Assembly (NCBI GenBank): GCA_024802545.1
Contig: CP103416.1
Location: 2,666,001-2,730,000, forward strand
Direction of reading: 5' to 3'
DNA: 64,000 nucleotides
Origin: SAR92 clade bacterium H455
GTDB taxonomy: Bacteria; Pseudomonadota; Gammaproteobacteria; Pseudomonadales; Porticoccaceae
Shown here piece by piece: positions 30,248 through 39,772 of this stretch (its first letter is position 1; every line of letters starts with the position of its first letter). The position numbers and the translations under genes were made by a program. The notes under the pieces were generated by a model. That model saw only the letters and a program-made list of their open reading frames with translations. It did no database searches and had not been told where the DNA came from.

Positions 30248-31068
30248 AGCCATCTCAGCGTCGACAGATGGCTAAGGTGGCGACAGAGAAGTACAAAGTC
30301 AGCGTGAAACTGGTGTGTCTAACGTTCCAGATTAGCCAAACGTGCTACCGATATCAGCCAAAGCTGAGTCAGGAAAATGCTCTCATCGCAGACTGGTTGA
30401 TTCGAATTACCCACAATCAACGCAACTGGGGATTTGGCCTGTGCTATCTCTATCTGCGCAATGTGAAGGGCTTTGGGTGGAACCACAAGCGCGTCTATCG
30501 TATTTACCGCGAGCTGGAGCTCAACCTTCGCATAAAGCCAAAGAAGCGCTTAGTGCGGCACAAGCCAGAACCCCTATCGGTACCAGCCGCCATCAATGAT
30601 TGTTGGTCAATGGATTTCATGCATGATCAGCTGTCGGATGGCAGACGTTATCGCTTGTTCAACGTTATTGATGATTTCAATCGTGAAGGGCTCGCCATTG
30701 AAGTTGACTTCTCATTGCCCGCCATCCGCGTTAAGCGCGCTTTGGATCAGGTCATTGAGTGGAGGGGTAAGCCGCGGCAGATTCGTTGTGATAATGGGCC
30801 AGAATACATTAGTGAGTTGCTGGCGGGTTGGGCGGAAGATCGGGGTATCGATTTACTGTTCATCCAACCTGGCAACCCTCAACAAAACGCGTATGTCGAG
30901 CGGTACAATCGCACAGTCAGATACGATTGGTTAAGCCATTATCTCTTCGCGCAAATTGAAGAGGTTCAAGACTATGCGACTCGTTGGCTCTGGACTTACA
31001 ATAATGAAAGACCGAATATGGCACTTGGCGGTATAACACCAAAACAGAAGTTGGCGTTAGCTGCATGA
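30241..31068 (+). CDS. IS3-family transposase OrfB (DDE catalytic domain)
   Basis: Catalytic part of the transposase, 275 residues, with a helical HTH_21-type N-terminal region and an RNase H-like rve domain. The DDE triad is intact: Asp in SMDFMHD, Asp in IRCDNGPEY, Glu in [17 protein letters not shown]. It overlaps orfA by 7 bp in the -1 frame. It is expected to be made as an OrfAB fusion by frameshifting, although a GTG at 30241 could start it alone. The intact frame suggests recent mobility. Confidence 0.94.
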   Translation: MVKPSQRRQMAKVATEKYKVSVKLVCLTFQISQTCYRYQPKLSQENALIADWLIRITHNQRNWGFGLCYLYLRNVKGFGWNHKRVYRIYRELELNLRIKPKKRLVRHKPEPLSVPAAINDCWSMDFMHDQLSDGRRYRLFNVIDDFNREGLAIEVDFSLPAIRVKRALDQVIEWRGKPRQIRCDNGPEYISELLAGWAEDRGIDLLFIQPGNPQQNAYVERYNRTVRYDWLSHYLFAQIEEVQDYATRWLWTYNNERPNMALGGITPKQKLALAA

Positions 31069-31108
31069 CTCTCTACTTTTAACTTCGGTTATTAATGGGG
31101 GGATTACC

Positions 31109-32011
31109 GATACTGCCGGAGGCAGTGCAGAACTTCCCCAGACTATTATTTATATTACCAGTGACAGCAGCGAAAAAGGCAGCAGCGACGACGAACAACA
31201 GAGCAACACCACACTGCATGGCAATATTCAGCAGATCGCCACCGACCTGCTCTACAAAATCCAAGAACAGCAGCCCCCCGCGGCAAGCAGAAAAGCCTTA
31301 GTCGACGATATCGCCATCCAAAAAGCCTTGTTTAAAAAAGAGTGGCTGGGCCATAACAGTAGAGGCCTAGTTAACCCCGCAGTGTTTTTTGACAAGCTCC
31401 GTGCCGCAGTCAGCGACGACGCCATTATTATTACCGACGACGGCCTGCACACCTATCTCGCCGCCGAGTTAATGCCGATTAACAGCCCGCGCAGCTTTAT
31501 CTCGCCCTCAAGTTCCAACGCCATGGGCTACTGTATGCCCGCAGTCAATGCGGCAAAGCTGGTCAATCCCGACAAGCAGGTTATAGGCATAGTTGGCGAC
31601 GGCGCCATGTTGATGAGCGGCATGGAAGCACTCACCGCCGTGCGGGAAAATCTCGGCACCATCTACTGCATATTTAACGACGGTAAACTCTCGCGCATCA
31701 ATCACAGCCAGCGGGTCAGCGACAGCCAAACCACCTGCACCCAACTGGGCAATATCAACTGGGGCGCCTTCGCAGACTCCATCGAGTGCGGCTATATTCC
31801 GGTCAGACACAACAACGATATAGAAGTCGCCCTGCGCCATGCCTTAGAAACCGCCTCCCACAACCAGCCGGTGATTCTCGATATCACCATCGATTATTCC
31901 CGCCGCAGCAACTATGCACAGGGAGTGGAGAAAACTCAGGCAGCGAGATTTTCGAGTGGTAATAAGTTGGGAATGTTGGGACGGGCGATTGTGCGTAAAC
32001 TGACTGGTTAG
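31109..32011 (+). pseudogene. Thiamine-diphosphate enzyme, 3' part, split by an IS
   Basis: C-terminal part of the enzyme whose 5' part is at 29033-29909. The in-frame sequence resumes at the target duplication (GAT ACT GCC) and holds the ThDP-binding domain, with GDGAMLMSGMEALTAV and its metal/diphosphate-binding continuation IFNDGKLSRI (about residues 168-210 of this part). No other stop or frameshift is visible, so the break is due to the IS alone. Internal starts such as TTG at 31328 would not give a working enzyme. Confidence 0.88.
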
Positions 32012-32023
32012 GGCAGCCAATTG

Positions 32024-33322
32024 TTACAACTCTGCAGGCCTCGGACCATACTTCATCGCAATGACGCCATCACCGGAAAAACCGTCAACTAATGCGATAT
32101 AAGCTTGGTCCGATGATCCAGGATTACTCACTACCACAAACCATAAAGGCAACAACTTGTGGTTTCTATGGTGGGTCACCCACATCTTGTATGGAGTGAA
32201 TGGTTCTTCATTATAAACAGGCAATGAATCTAAATCCTGAGTCAAAAGCATTTTTTCGGCTATCTTTAGCACCTGCTCTAAATCATAGGCTGGACTTTGG
32301 AAGTCAGAATGTTTGGTGTTAATAAAACGTAAAGTGAGATTACTTACATGCCCGTCCCTGTGAATATGGATAGTAGACTTTTCATCAAATAGCGCGCCCT
32401 CAACCATCTGCTGAAAAACGATACCAGTGACCTGCCCCTTTTTATTCCTAGTCAATTTTGTAATAACGAAGTCGTCATTTATCTCAGCGCCAGTTAACAA
32501 TTCAATGCGAGACAGTACTTCCCTAATCTCATCGGATATATGCCCTACCTTGAGTTTACTTGTATTAATAACAGCGATTTTTCCATGTTCAACTATCATG
32601 TACTGAACGAGCTCCCGGCTAGTTTGATGATAATAGCTAGGAGCCATTTTCAGCAGCAATTCCGTCTTCAGTAATTCCTCCTCTAATCTATAGACTGAGC
32701 TATGTGTCTCTTTTGAGACCATGAGAGGCCTAGGAAAATCTAACTCCTCAGGCGTCAGAGCTGGTATTCGATAAATCAACTGCTGCGCTGAATTAGCCGC
32801 TCTGGTCAATATTCTGTACCGATTTCCATCAATAACCAACACAGCCGCAAGCTCAGACGATCGATTATCAATAACAAATCTCGCATAGCCTTTATGGTCA
32901 GCGACTTTCGCTGTGACATAACGAACATTCTGACTTTTATCAGAGATAGATTGAATAATAAACAGGGTGTAATTCTGATCATTAATTTTAATTACGGGAC
33001 TAGGAGAAAGAATGTCTATTTCTGACGAGTCCAAAGACCTATCTTCATTTACCATCAAGAGACTTAGGTCAAAACTCGCGGTATCAGCCAGAACGACCTT
33101 CTCAACTGGCTCAACCTCATCAAAGTGAAGTTGCTCCACTAAAGGCGAATCAGCTAAATTTGAGAGCGGAACCCTATACTCAAAAACTGGCTCTATTGCC
33201 GCCAACTGTGCATGACTTAATAGCTTAAAAGCGGGATGATAATTTATGGGTGCGGACATTCTTGCAAAGGACGATAGTGAAATTCCAAGTAGAACAACGA
33301 ATACCGAGAGTTGAATGGCCAT
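32024..33322 (-). CDS. Secreted protein of unknown function
   Basis: A 432-residue protein with a clear Sec signal peptide (MAIQLSVFVVLLGISLSSFA). I do not recognise the family. The C-terminal 90 residues (LEQVLKIAEKMLL...AYIALVDGFSGDGVIAM) have a PepSY-like pattern of a helix followed by two strands. I chose the ATG at 33322 because AAGGAAGG lies 8 bases upstream. The gene is visibly more AT-rich than its neighbours and stands between the IS-split gene and a VOC gene, which hints at transfer. Confidence 0.7.
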   Translation of the reverse strand: MAIQLSVFVVLLGISLSSFARMSAPINYHPAFKLLSHAQLAAIEPVFEYRVPLSNLADSPLVEQLHFDEVEPVEKVVLADTASFDLSLLMVNEDRSLDSSEIDILSPSPVIKINDQNYTLFIIQSISDKSQNVRYVTAKVADHKGYARFVIDNRSSELAAVLVIDGNRYRILTRAANSAQQLIYRIPALTPEELDFPRPLMVSKETHSSVYRLEEELLKTELLLKMAPSYYHQTSRELVQYMIVEHGKIAVINTSKLKVGHISDEIREVLSRIELLTGAEINDDFVITKLTRNKKGQVTGIVFQQMVEGALFDEKSTIHIHRDGHVSNLTLRFINTKHSDFQSPAYDLEQVLKIAEKMLLTQDLDSLPVYNEEPFTPYKMWVTHHRNHKLLPLWFVVVSNPGSSDQAYIALVDGFSGDGVIAMKYGPRPAEL

Positions 33323-33395
33323 AATTTTCGCCTTCCTTAGCAAGAATTTTATCTAAGTGTAGAACGAAATCTCTAAAAACGGATAAAAACCCCCT

Positions 33396-33848
33396 TTAAT
33401 AGCTTTCTAGGTCTTTATCGAACAACATCCCTATATCCCGAAAAGCCTTAAACTCTAAATAATTGTTACTCGGATCGCGAATAAACAGTGTTGCCTGCTC
33501 ACCTTGACGACCTTCAAAGCGCACATAGGGTTCGATCACAAACTCAACGCCCTGCTGTTCAAGCTTCAGCACAAATTGTTGATACTGGTCCCAGTCGAGA
33601 ATCGCGCCGAAATGCGATGCCGGCACCGCGTGACCATCCACAGCGTTAGTGGTCACCGAGGGATGGTCTTGGGGCTCCACCAAATGGGCTACTAGCTGAT
33701 GACCAAAGAAATCAAAATCGATCCAACGATCAGATTCACGACCGGTTTTACAGCCTAAAATACCCACGTAAAAATTTCGTGCGGCCTCCAAATCGGTGAC
33801 TGGAAATGCGAGATGGAAGCGTGGGCGGCTTTCGCTTTTTGTGGCCAT
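33396..33848 (-). CDS. VOC (glyoxalase/dioxygenase-fold) protein
   Basis: A 150-residue single-chain vicinal-oxygen-chelate protein with paired beta-alpha-beta-beta-beta modules. The N-terminal motif FHLAFPVTDLEAARNFYVGILG is split here as residues 11-32, and the C-terminal FIRDPSNNYLEFKAF supplies the metal-ligand Glu. A His in HLAFPV and one in VPASHFG are further ligand candidates. Relatives are usually annotated as glyoxalases without known substrate. Confidence 0.85.
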   Translation of the reverse strand: MATKSESRPRFHLAFPVTDLEAARNFYVGILGCKTGRESDRWIDFDFFGHQLVAHLVEPQDHPSVTTNAVDGHAVPASHFGAILDWDQYQQFVLKLEQQGVEFVIEPYVRFEGRQGEQATLFIRDPSNNYLEFKAFRDIGMLFDKDLESY

Positions 33849-33929
33849 GGTTGATTACTCGGGTGAATTGATTAGTGCTATATATACAGGCTACTTAGTG
33901 TGCGTTATCAGGCGACTGGAGTAAATAAC

Positions 33930-34886
33930 TCACCAGGGCAGTGCATCCAGATCAACGTTACCGCCACTGAGAATAATCGCCACACGCTTGCCTGAGAAAA
34001 TTTCTCGATTCTCCATCACAGCGGCCACAGCGACGGCGGCGGAGGGCTCAATAACAATTTTCATGCGCATCCATACTAGACGCATCGCCTCGACAATGGC
34101 CTGCTCTGAGGCCAGAACAATATCATTCACCTGCTCGGTGATAATAGAGAAATTACTTATACCCAGAGTTGATCTGAGGCCATCGGCAATAGTCTTAGGA
34201 ACCTGATTCTCAACCCGCTGACCACTGGTAAACCCCTGCCAAGCATCGCTGGCACCACGAGGTTCTGCGCCGATCACGCTAATCGTCTTACCGCTATTTT
34301 GGGCGATGGCATGAGCAGCAATTGCGGTGCCCGCCAACAACCCACCGCTGCCTACAGGAGTGATAATAATATCTGGGAATGAACCTAGCTGTTCGAGGGC
34401 TTCTAATGCTACGGTGCCCTGCCCGGCGATAATCTGCTCATTGTCGTAGGGGTGAACCAATGTGCTGCCAGTGGCCTGTATCTCTTCTGCAACGGCGGCT
34501 ACTCGATCGGCCATGGTAGGAATGCATTCAATGACCTTGGCGCCATAGCCCCGTACCGCCTGCTTTTTGACTTGCGGAGCATTTTCAGGCATGACTACGG
34601 TGCAGTTGGCTCCACGCAGAGCCGCAGCCCAGGCCAGTGCGGCGCCATGATTGCCTGAGGAGTGGGTTATCACGCCTTTGGCTAAGCTTTCAGTGTCCAT
34701 TGAGAAAACCGCATTGCAGCCACCGCGGGCTTTAAAAGCGCCGACTTTTTGTAAATTTTCGGCTTTGAAGTAGAGTTCACAGCCAAGCAAGCTGTTGATT
34801 TCCCGACTGCGCATTATGGGTGTGCGATGAATCTGCGGCTTGATGCGCTCATAGGCGTCTTGGATATGGCTTAGATTGATACTCAT
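33930..34886 (-). CDS. PLP-dependent threonine/serine dehydratase-like enzyme
   Basis: Fold-type II PLP enzyme that would deaminate L-threonine or L-serine (or racemise/dehydrate hydroxyaspartate). The PLP lysine is in GAFKARGGCNAVF (about residue 50). SSGNHGAALAWAA and the phosphate-binding GSGGLLAG follow, and SGGN occurs near the C-terminus. At 318 residues it lacks the C-terminal regulatory domain of biosynthetic IlvA, so it is the short catabolic/serine-racemase-like form. It stands alone. Confidence 0.87.
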   Translation of the reverse strand: MSINLSHIQDAYERIKPQIHRTPIMRSREINSLLGCELYFKAENLQKVGAFKARGGCNAVFSMDTESLAKGVITHSSGNHGAALAWAAALRGANCTVVMPENAPQVKKQAVRGYGAKVIECIPTMADRVAAVAEEIQATGSTLVHPYDNEQIIAGQGTVALEALEQLGSFPDIIITPVGSGGLLAGTAIAAHAIAQNSGKTISVIGAEPRGASDAWQGFTSGQRVENQVPKTIADGLRSTLGISNFSIITEQVNDIVLASEQAIVEAMRLVWMRMKIVIEPSAAVAVAAVMENREIFSGKRVAIILSGGNVDLDALPW

Positions 34887-35030
34887 AGCTGTCCTTGAGC
34901 TAATTTACTTCTTGTCTTTTACAGCAATCGACTCTGCCCCCTCAATTAATGAAATCAAATGATTTGCTGGGCCCTAGCGCCTAGGACTCCGTCTCTGGGG
35001 AGCTCTGATATCGCCTATTGGGACTTAGAT

Positions 35031-35633
35031 TTATCCCCTCCACTCCATTCGTGAACCACAGACAGTTGATGCGGACTGTTGTTGCCAGTACTGCTTAATT
35101 TCGTCTGAGCCTGAGTCGGGCAGCACCACCTTGAGTACCGCATAGAGATCACCCTGGCCGTCTTTGTGCACCAATCCACTGCCTTTGATTCGGAGGCGCT
35201 GGCCAGTTTCGCTGTTGGGGGGAATCCTGAGTTTTACTTTTCCTGACAGAGTCGGCAGCTCAAGACTAGTCCCCAAGGCAGCTTCCCATGGCGCAAGGAG
35301 AACAATGATAATCAGATTGTGGGCTTCGATTTCAAACAGTGAGTGAGACTCCAGATCAATGCGTTGATAGAGATTCCCCGGGACAACATCATCAAGGCCC
35401 TGGCCGCCCTGGGCCTGCTGTTGTTCGAGTAACTGGTCGTATTGAGCGCGTTTTCTCGGGTCTTTTAAAACCTCATAGGCTTCGGCGATCTGTTTGAATT
35501 TTTCTTCGGTTTTATGGTGCCCACTGACATCTGGATGGTATTGTCTAGCCAGCTTGCGGTAGGCAATTTTGATGGTTTCACTGTCGGCGCTAGCCGCAAT
35601 CGAGAGCGTTTTATAGTAGTCCTGAAAATCCAT
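35031..35633 (-). CDS. Internally deleted CbpA/DnaJ paralogue
   Basis: A 200-residue J-domain protein very similar to the neighbouring CbpA, sharing the MDFQDYYK start, an intact HPD motif (YHPDVS) and the C-terminal domain (APWEAALGTSLELPTLSGK, GQRLRIKGSGL). About 115 residues are missing in frame between RAQYDQLLEQQ and GGQGL: the whole Gly/Phe-rich linker and the first client-binding domain. It could be a decaying duplicate or a shortened co-chaperone that recruits DnaK without that client site. AGGACGG precedes the ATG. Confidence 0.85.
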   Translation of the reverse strand: MDFQDYYKTLSIAASADSETIKIAYRKLARQYHPDVSGHHKTEEKFKQIAEAYEVLKDPRKRAQYDQLLEQQQAQGGQGLDDVVPGNLYQRIDLESHSLFEIEAHNLIIIVLLAPWEAALGTSLELPTLSGKVKLRIPPNSETGQRLRIKGSGLVHKDGQGDLYAVLKVVLPDSGSDEIKQYWQQQSASTVCGSRMEWRG

Positions 35634-35782
35634 ATTCCGTCCTTCGTCCTTGAAGCCAATACTGTTGATGCAAATCTATGCGGGCTTATTACTATTAGCT
35701 TAGTCCAGAATCTGACGGGAAGATAACTGGAACAAGGAAGCTAATTGGGTCAAGTGAATCTATTTTTTATTGTGGTGCTGAC

Positions 35783-36085
35783 TTATTGATCTAAAAAACG
35801 CTCAAGTCGCTTACGCAGCCGCTGATTTTCGTCGCGCAGCTGATCAAGCTCTTCGATCAAACTGATGGCCAGAGCAATACCCGACCAGTCGATTTCCAGA
35901 TCACGGTGCAGGCGACAGGCACGCTTTGTCACACTGATCATTTGCGTAGTAAACACCCAGGTTTCTGGGCCAGAACCTTCGGGTTCGACTATGCCCTGAT
36001 TGACGATTTCAATAATCGTCTGTGAGGGGTTCTGAGTGGCATAACATATCTCGTCGAGAGTTAAGTATTGGGCGTTAGGGTCCAT
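35783..36085 (-). CDS. cbpM: Chaperone modulator CbpM
   Basis: Small inhibitor of CbpA that binds its J-domain, 100 residues from the chosen start. It has the MerR-like N-terminal motif LTLDEICYATQNPSQTIIEIV and a C-terminal coiled coil (LIEELDQLRDENQRLRKRLERFL). I chose the ATG at 36085 since GGAGGA lies about 7 bases upstream, inside the last codons of cbpA; the upstream in-frame ATG would lie across that sequence. It follows cbpA with a 2-bp gap, as in E. coli. Confidence 0.9.
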   Translation of the reverse strand: MDPNAQYLTLDEICYATQNPSQTIIEIVNQGIVEPEGSGPETWVFTTQMISVTKRACRLHRDLEIDWSGIALAISLIEELDQLRDENQRLRKRLERFLDQ

Positions 36086-36087
36086 AT

Positions 36088-37035
36088 TTATTTCCTCCAT
36101 TCCGCTCTTGGATCAAAGACCGCGGCATCGGCCAGTTGCTGCCAGTGCCGTTTGCTTTCCTCGGACACTGACTCTGGCATCACCACTTTTAGCACTGCGT
36201 AGAGGTCGCCATGACCCTGCTTGCGCACCAGACCTTTACCTCTAATTCTCAGGCGTTGGCCGGTCTGACTGTTGGCGGGGATAGTCAATTTGATCTTGCC
36301 CGATAGAGTCGGAGCTTCAAGGCTGGTGCCCAGAGCGGCCTCCCAGGGGGCAATGGGTACGGTGAGAATCAGGTTGTGGGCTTCGACGTCGAACAGTGGA
36401 TGCGGTACCAGGCGAATACGCAGGTAGAGATCGCCTGAGGGCGCATCACCGAGCCCCTGACCGCCCTGCCCTTTGAGGCGAACGCGCTCGCCGTCGGCGA
36501 CGCCAGCGGGAATTTTTACATTGAGGGTTTTATTCACGTGGCTAACTCGCCCATGGGCGTCGCGATGGGGCAGGCTGTAGGAGATAGATTTCGAGGTGGT
36601 GGTCAATGTATCTTCGAGAAAGATCGGCATATCCGTTTCAATATCTTGGCCTTTGGCGCCAAAGCCCTGATTGGAAAAGTCTTGCTGTGAAAAGCCCTGT
36701 GCTCCCGGCGCCGATTGATGAGCCCCGCCAAAAATAGACGAGAAGAAATCTGAAAAGCTCCCCTGATCAAAGAATGATTGGGAATACTGCGGTCCACCAG
36801 AACGACGCTGAGACTGTGGGCCCTGTTCGCGCAACTCGTCGTATTGAGCGCGCTTTTGCGGGTCTTTTAACACCTCATAGGCTTCGGAGATCTGTTTGAA
36901 TTTCTCTTCTGCCTCGCGGTGCTCACTGACATCTGGGTGATATTTTCTAGCCAGTTTGCGATAGGCTGTTTTAATGGTTTTGCTGTCCGCGTCTGGGGCC
37001 ACCGAGAGTATTTTGTAGTAGTCCTGAAAGTCCAT
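36088..37035 (-). CDS. cbpA: DnaJ-like co-chaperone CbpA
   Basis: DnaK co-chaperone and nucleoid-associated DNA-binding protein. A J-domain with HPD (YHPDVS, about residues 5-65) is followed by a Gly/Phe/Gln-rich linker (about 75-130) and two C-terminal client-binding domains with no zinc finger, the class B arrangement. Length is 315 residues from the ATG at 37035, chosen because AAGGACC lies just upstream and the paralogue starts at the same residues. It leads cbpA-cbpM and the shortened copy on the minus strand. Confidence 0.93.
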   Translation of the reverse strand: MDFQDYYKILSVAPDADSKTIKTAYRKLARKYHPDVSEHREAEEKFKQISEAYEVLKDPQKRAQYDELREQGPQSQRRSGGPQYSQSFFDQGSFSDFFSSIFGGAHQSAPGAQGFSQQDFSNQGFGAKGQDIETDMPIFLEDTLTTTSKSISYSLPHRDAHGRVSHVNKTLNVKIPAGVADGERVRLKGQGGQGLGDAPSGDLYLRIRLVPHPLFDVEAHNLILTVPIAPWEAALGTSLEAPTLSGKIKLTIPANSQTGQRLRIRGKGLVRKQGHGDLYAVLKVVMPESVSEESKRHWQQLADAAVFDPRAEWRK

Positions 37036-37219
37036 AGTCGGTCCTTGATGGTTTAACCCCAAGTTATAGATTGCGCAATAAGGGGGCCTGTTGCTATTAG
37101 CCTAGTCGAAAATTCAGCGATCAGAGGGCCGCGACGACGAATCCAGTTGCGCAAAGTTAATCTATTATCTTTTCACTAACCTGCCCTATACTTAGCCCCT
37201 ATAAAAATAGGGTTATCTA

Positions 37220-38182
37220 ATGATTAATGTCTGCCTATACGACGGTGCAAACTATAAACGCGGTGGTCCAGAGCTGATACAGCAGCCACTGGCGGATAAC
37301 TGCATGCTATGGATTGATATCGAGCAGGAGTCGGCTGAATCTGAACAACATATCTTTGAGCAGTTTGATTGCCATCCGCTGTGTATTCAGGATGCGCGAC
37401 GTCCCCGCCACCCACCAAAAATTGAGCACTTTAGCGAGCAATCATTTGTATTGTTGCGCGAGCTTGTTGCCGAACATGAGGGTCTGGCATTCCAGACTCT
37501 TCAGGTGGCTGGCTTTGTTGGCAGTAATTTTTTAATTACCCGCCACGACAAACCTTCGCCGGCCATTAGTAGCTGGCTGGAAAACTCTAAACTCGCGGCG
37601 CTGATGGCTCGGGGGCCGATGGTTTTGTTCGCCTCAGTGACAAACTCTATGGCCTTGGCGTATATCGATTTGCTGTTAGATTTTGAGCCGGCCCTCTCCG
37701 AGTATGAAGATACGCTGCTCGCGACTCAGGGCGATACTGTGCTGCGCGAGTTGATTAGCTGCAAGACTTGGCTGCGCAAACTAAAACGCCTGCACAGCTA
37801 TCATGATCGCGTGTATTTGGCATTACTAACACATCTAAAACAGGAGCATAGCGACGAGGTTGATGCCATTCACTCGGCAACCGATGTCTATGAAAAATTT
37901 GAGCGCCTCAACTCACTGTCAGCGCTCTATTACGATTTGGCCGGCGATTTGATCGACGGTCATATTTCCCTGACCTCCCACCAGCTCAATGAAACAATGC
38001 GCATCCTAACAGTGGTGACCGCTATCTTTGTGCCCTTGGGTTTTTTGGCTGGTCTTTACGGTATGAATTTCGACTATATACCGGAGCTACATCATCCTAA
38101 TGGATACTTTTTCCTGGTCGGTTTTATGGCCTTCATCGCAGTTGCGTTGGTGGCACTTTTTAAAAGGAATAAATGGCTGTGA
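37220..38182 (+). CDS. CorA-family divalent metal transporter
   Basis: Inner-membrane magnesium or other divalent cation channel of the CorA/ZntB superfamily, 320 residues. The long cytoplasmic N-terminal domain ends in two C-terminal helices, with the signature YGMNFDYIPEL at the end of the first (about residues 280-290). Its loop contains PELHHPNGY, closer to CorA than to ZntB. The last 10 bp overlap the mscS-like gene. Metal specificity cannot be read from sequence. Confidence 0.88.
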   Translation: MINVCLYDGANYKRGGPELIQQPLADNCMLWIDIEQESAESEQHIFEQFDCHPLCIQDARRPRHPPKIEHFSEQSFVLLRELVAEHEGLAFQTLQVAGFVGSNFLITRHDKPSPAISSWLENSKLAALMARGPMVLFASVTNSMALAYIDLLLDFEPALSEYEDTLLATQGDTVLRELISCKTWLRKLKRLHSYHDRVYLALLTHLKQEHSDEVDAIHSATDVYEKFERLNSLSALYYDLAGDLIDGHISLTSHQLNETMRILTVVTAIFVPLGFLAGLYGMNFDYIPELHHPNGYFFLVGFMAFIAVALVALFKRNKWL

Positions 38183-39024
38183 TAGAACAATTACAAAACT
38201 GGTTGTCACTACCAATTCTGGTACTGGGTGACTACACATTACGCATAGCCGGTGTCGCCTCGGCGATCGGTATTTTAATTATCAGTGCCATTGTCCAGCG
38301 CGGCCTATCCAAAGCCTCAGCGGCGGCCGCTAAGCGCAGCGGTGCCCACGACCAGAACATCTATATCATTCAGCGGGTGCTGAAATACATTGTCTATGGT
38401 GTAGGTTTAATGCTCGCCTTATCCGCCTTGGGTGTTAGCTTTAACAACCTGATGCTGGTGGCCGGTGCCCTGGGTGTAGGCATAGGCTTTGGTTTGCAGT
38501 CGATTGTTAACAACTTTGTCTGTGGCATTATTATTCTGTTTGAGAAGTCTCTGCGGATTGGCGATTTTGTCGAGTTGGCGGACGGTCTGCTGGGGGAGGT
38601 GCGGGAGATTAATATTCGCAGTACCCTGCTGCGCACGCTGGATAATGCCGACATCATTGTGCCCAATGCAGATTTCATTAGCAGTCAGGTGAATAACTGG
38701 ACGCTGAATGATGATATCCGCCGCTTTTCAATTAACTTTAGTGTCGCCTATGGCAGTGATTTGGAAAGGGTCCGTGAAGCGGGTTTAAAAGCCGCTGAGG
38801 AAGTGCCCATCACCTTAAAGCGGGAAAATATTATGCCCGATGTGCTGGTCACCGAACTGGGTGCTTCAGGAGTTGAATGCATTTTGACGATCTGGGCCCA
38901 GGGCGAGTGGGTCAAGCGCCCTGGCTGGGTGAAGTCGCAGTATTTAACCGCGATTTACAACAATCTGAGGGCAGCGGAAATTGAAATCCCCTTCCCGCAG
39001 ATGGATGTGCATATGCGTAGCTGA
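38173..39024 (+). CDS. MscS-family mechanosensitive channel
   Basis: Small-conductance mechanosensitive channel protein that relieves turgor on osmotic downshock, 283 residues. It has three N-terminal helices; the pore helix and following segment read GALGVGIGFGLQSIVNNFVCG, cited in two parts as GALGVGIGFGLQ and IVNNFVCG (about residues 97-116). The beta domain starts at LRIGDFVEL and the alpha/beta domain carries VPNADFISSQVNNWT. It overlaps the CorA-type gene by 10 bp. Confidence 0.92.
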   Translation: MAVIEQLQNWLSLPILVLGDYTLRIAGVASAIGILIISAIVQRGLSKASAAAAKRSGAHDQNIYIIQRVLKYIVYGVGLMLALSALGVSFNNLMLVAGALGVGIGFGLQSIVNNFVCGIIILFEKSLRIGDFVELADGLLGEVREINIRSTLLRTLDNADIIVPNADFISSQVNNWTLNDDIRRFSINFSVAYGSDLERVREAGLKAAEEVPITLKRENIMPDVLVTELGASGVECILTIWAQGEWVKRPGWVKSQYLTAIYNNLRAAEIEIPFPQMDVHMRS

Positions 39025-39033
39025 CTGTCATTT

Positions 39034-39630
39034 TCAGCCATCAACAAATACAGGTGCAGCCACATATTCCCAGAGAATAACTGTTGCGCCTAAGACCACC
39101 ACGGCATAGACCAAGGCCACGGCAAACAGGGCGCTGGCATAGAGCATACCCAAGTCTTCTGGCACCTTCATCAATCTGGGCACCCCCAGATAGAGCAGGC
39201 GAATGGTATAGCAGCAAGCGGCGGTGGCGAGAAAAATATCAAACCACCAGATTGGATAAAACGCCAACAGACCAGCCAGAAAAATCGGCGTGTTGGCGAG
39301 GCCAACAAGTACCATGCCTTTAATGGGGAATGACTGAGCATTGTAGGTTTTCGACATCCAGTGAGTCATCAGCCCAATTATTACCACCGAGGCAACCAGA
39401 GCAAAATAAAACAGCACCATTAGAGGTATGGCACTGGCCGCGGAAACTTTGATTAACTCGCCGCCACTGTGCCAGCCAATCTGCGTTGTGCCATAGTAAA
39501 AGCCGATAGGGGGAAGGGCGGCCATTAGCAGTATTAGCAGTAGACGCGATTTGATTTTCGAATCTGATTCCTGGGCCAGAGTAGACCATGTGGTTCGAGG
39601 GCTAAAAAGTATTCCGATAAGTTCTTTCAC
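39034..39630 (-). CDS. Yip1-family membrane protein
   Basis: A 198-residue membrane protein with about five hydrophobic segments after a conserved cytoplasmic start (ELIGILFSPRTTWSTLAQE), the pattern of bacterial Yip1/DUF1282 proteins. Function unknown. It is convergent with the mscS-like gene (9-bp gap). Its 204-bp upstream gap contains an FNR-like palindrome. Confidence 0.75.
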   Translation of the reverse strand: MKELIGILFSPRTTWSTLAQESDSKIKSRLLLILLMAALPPIGFYYGTTQIGWHSGGELIKVSAASAIPLMVLFYFALVASVVIIGLMTHWMSKTYNAQSFPIKGMVLVGLANTPIFLAGLLAFYPIWWFDIFLATAACCYTIRLLYLGVPRLMKVPEDLGMLYASALFAVALVYAVVVLGATVILWEYVAAPVFVDG

Positions 39631-39772
39631 TTTTTTCTACCTTTAGTTTTTGTAAAGTTTAGCTTTTGGATATTTTTGCTTTTGTAAATTTTGCTTTTAT
39701 CTTATTTAAGTAACTTGCTATATAAACTCTAGAGCAGCTCATAAAATATGGGCGTTATTTAATCAACTCCTG

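Larger units (their letters stand above)
29910..31108 (+). mobile_element. IS3-family insertion sequence (IS407-like), 1199 bp
   Basis: Complete element with terminal inverted repeats of about 37 bp: the left end starts GGTAATCCCCCCACAAATTA (29910-29947), and the right end (31072-31108) reads GGTAATCCCCCCATTAATAA on the other strand. It is flanked by a 4-bp target duplication GATA (29906-29909 and 31109-31112), the size usual for the IS407 group. It carries orfA and orfB in -1 register. It interrupts the thiamine-diphosphate enzyme gene. Confidence 0.93.

Noticed and set aside
37036-37219. Heat-shock (sigma-32) promoter before cbpA
   Set aside because: CCCCCTTATT resembles a -10 element but no convincing -35 lies at the right spacing.
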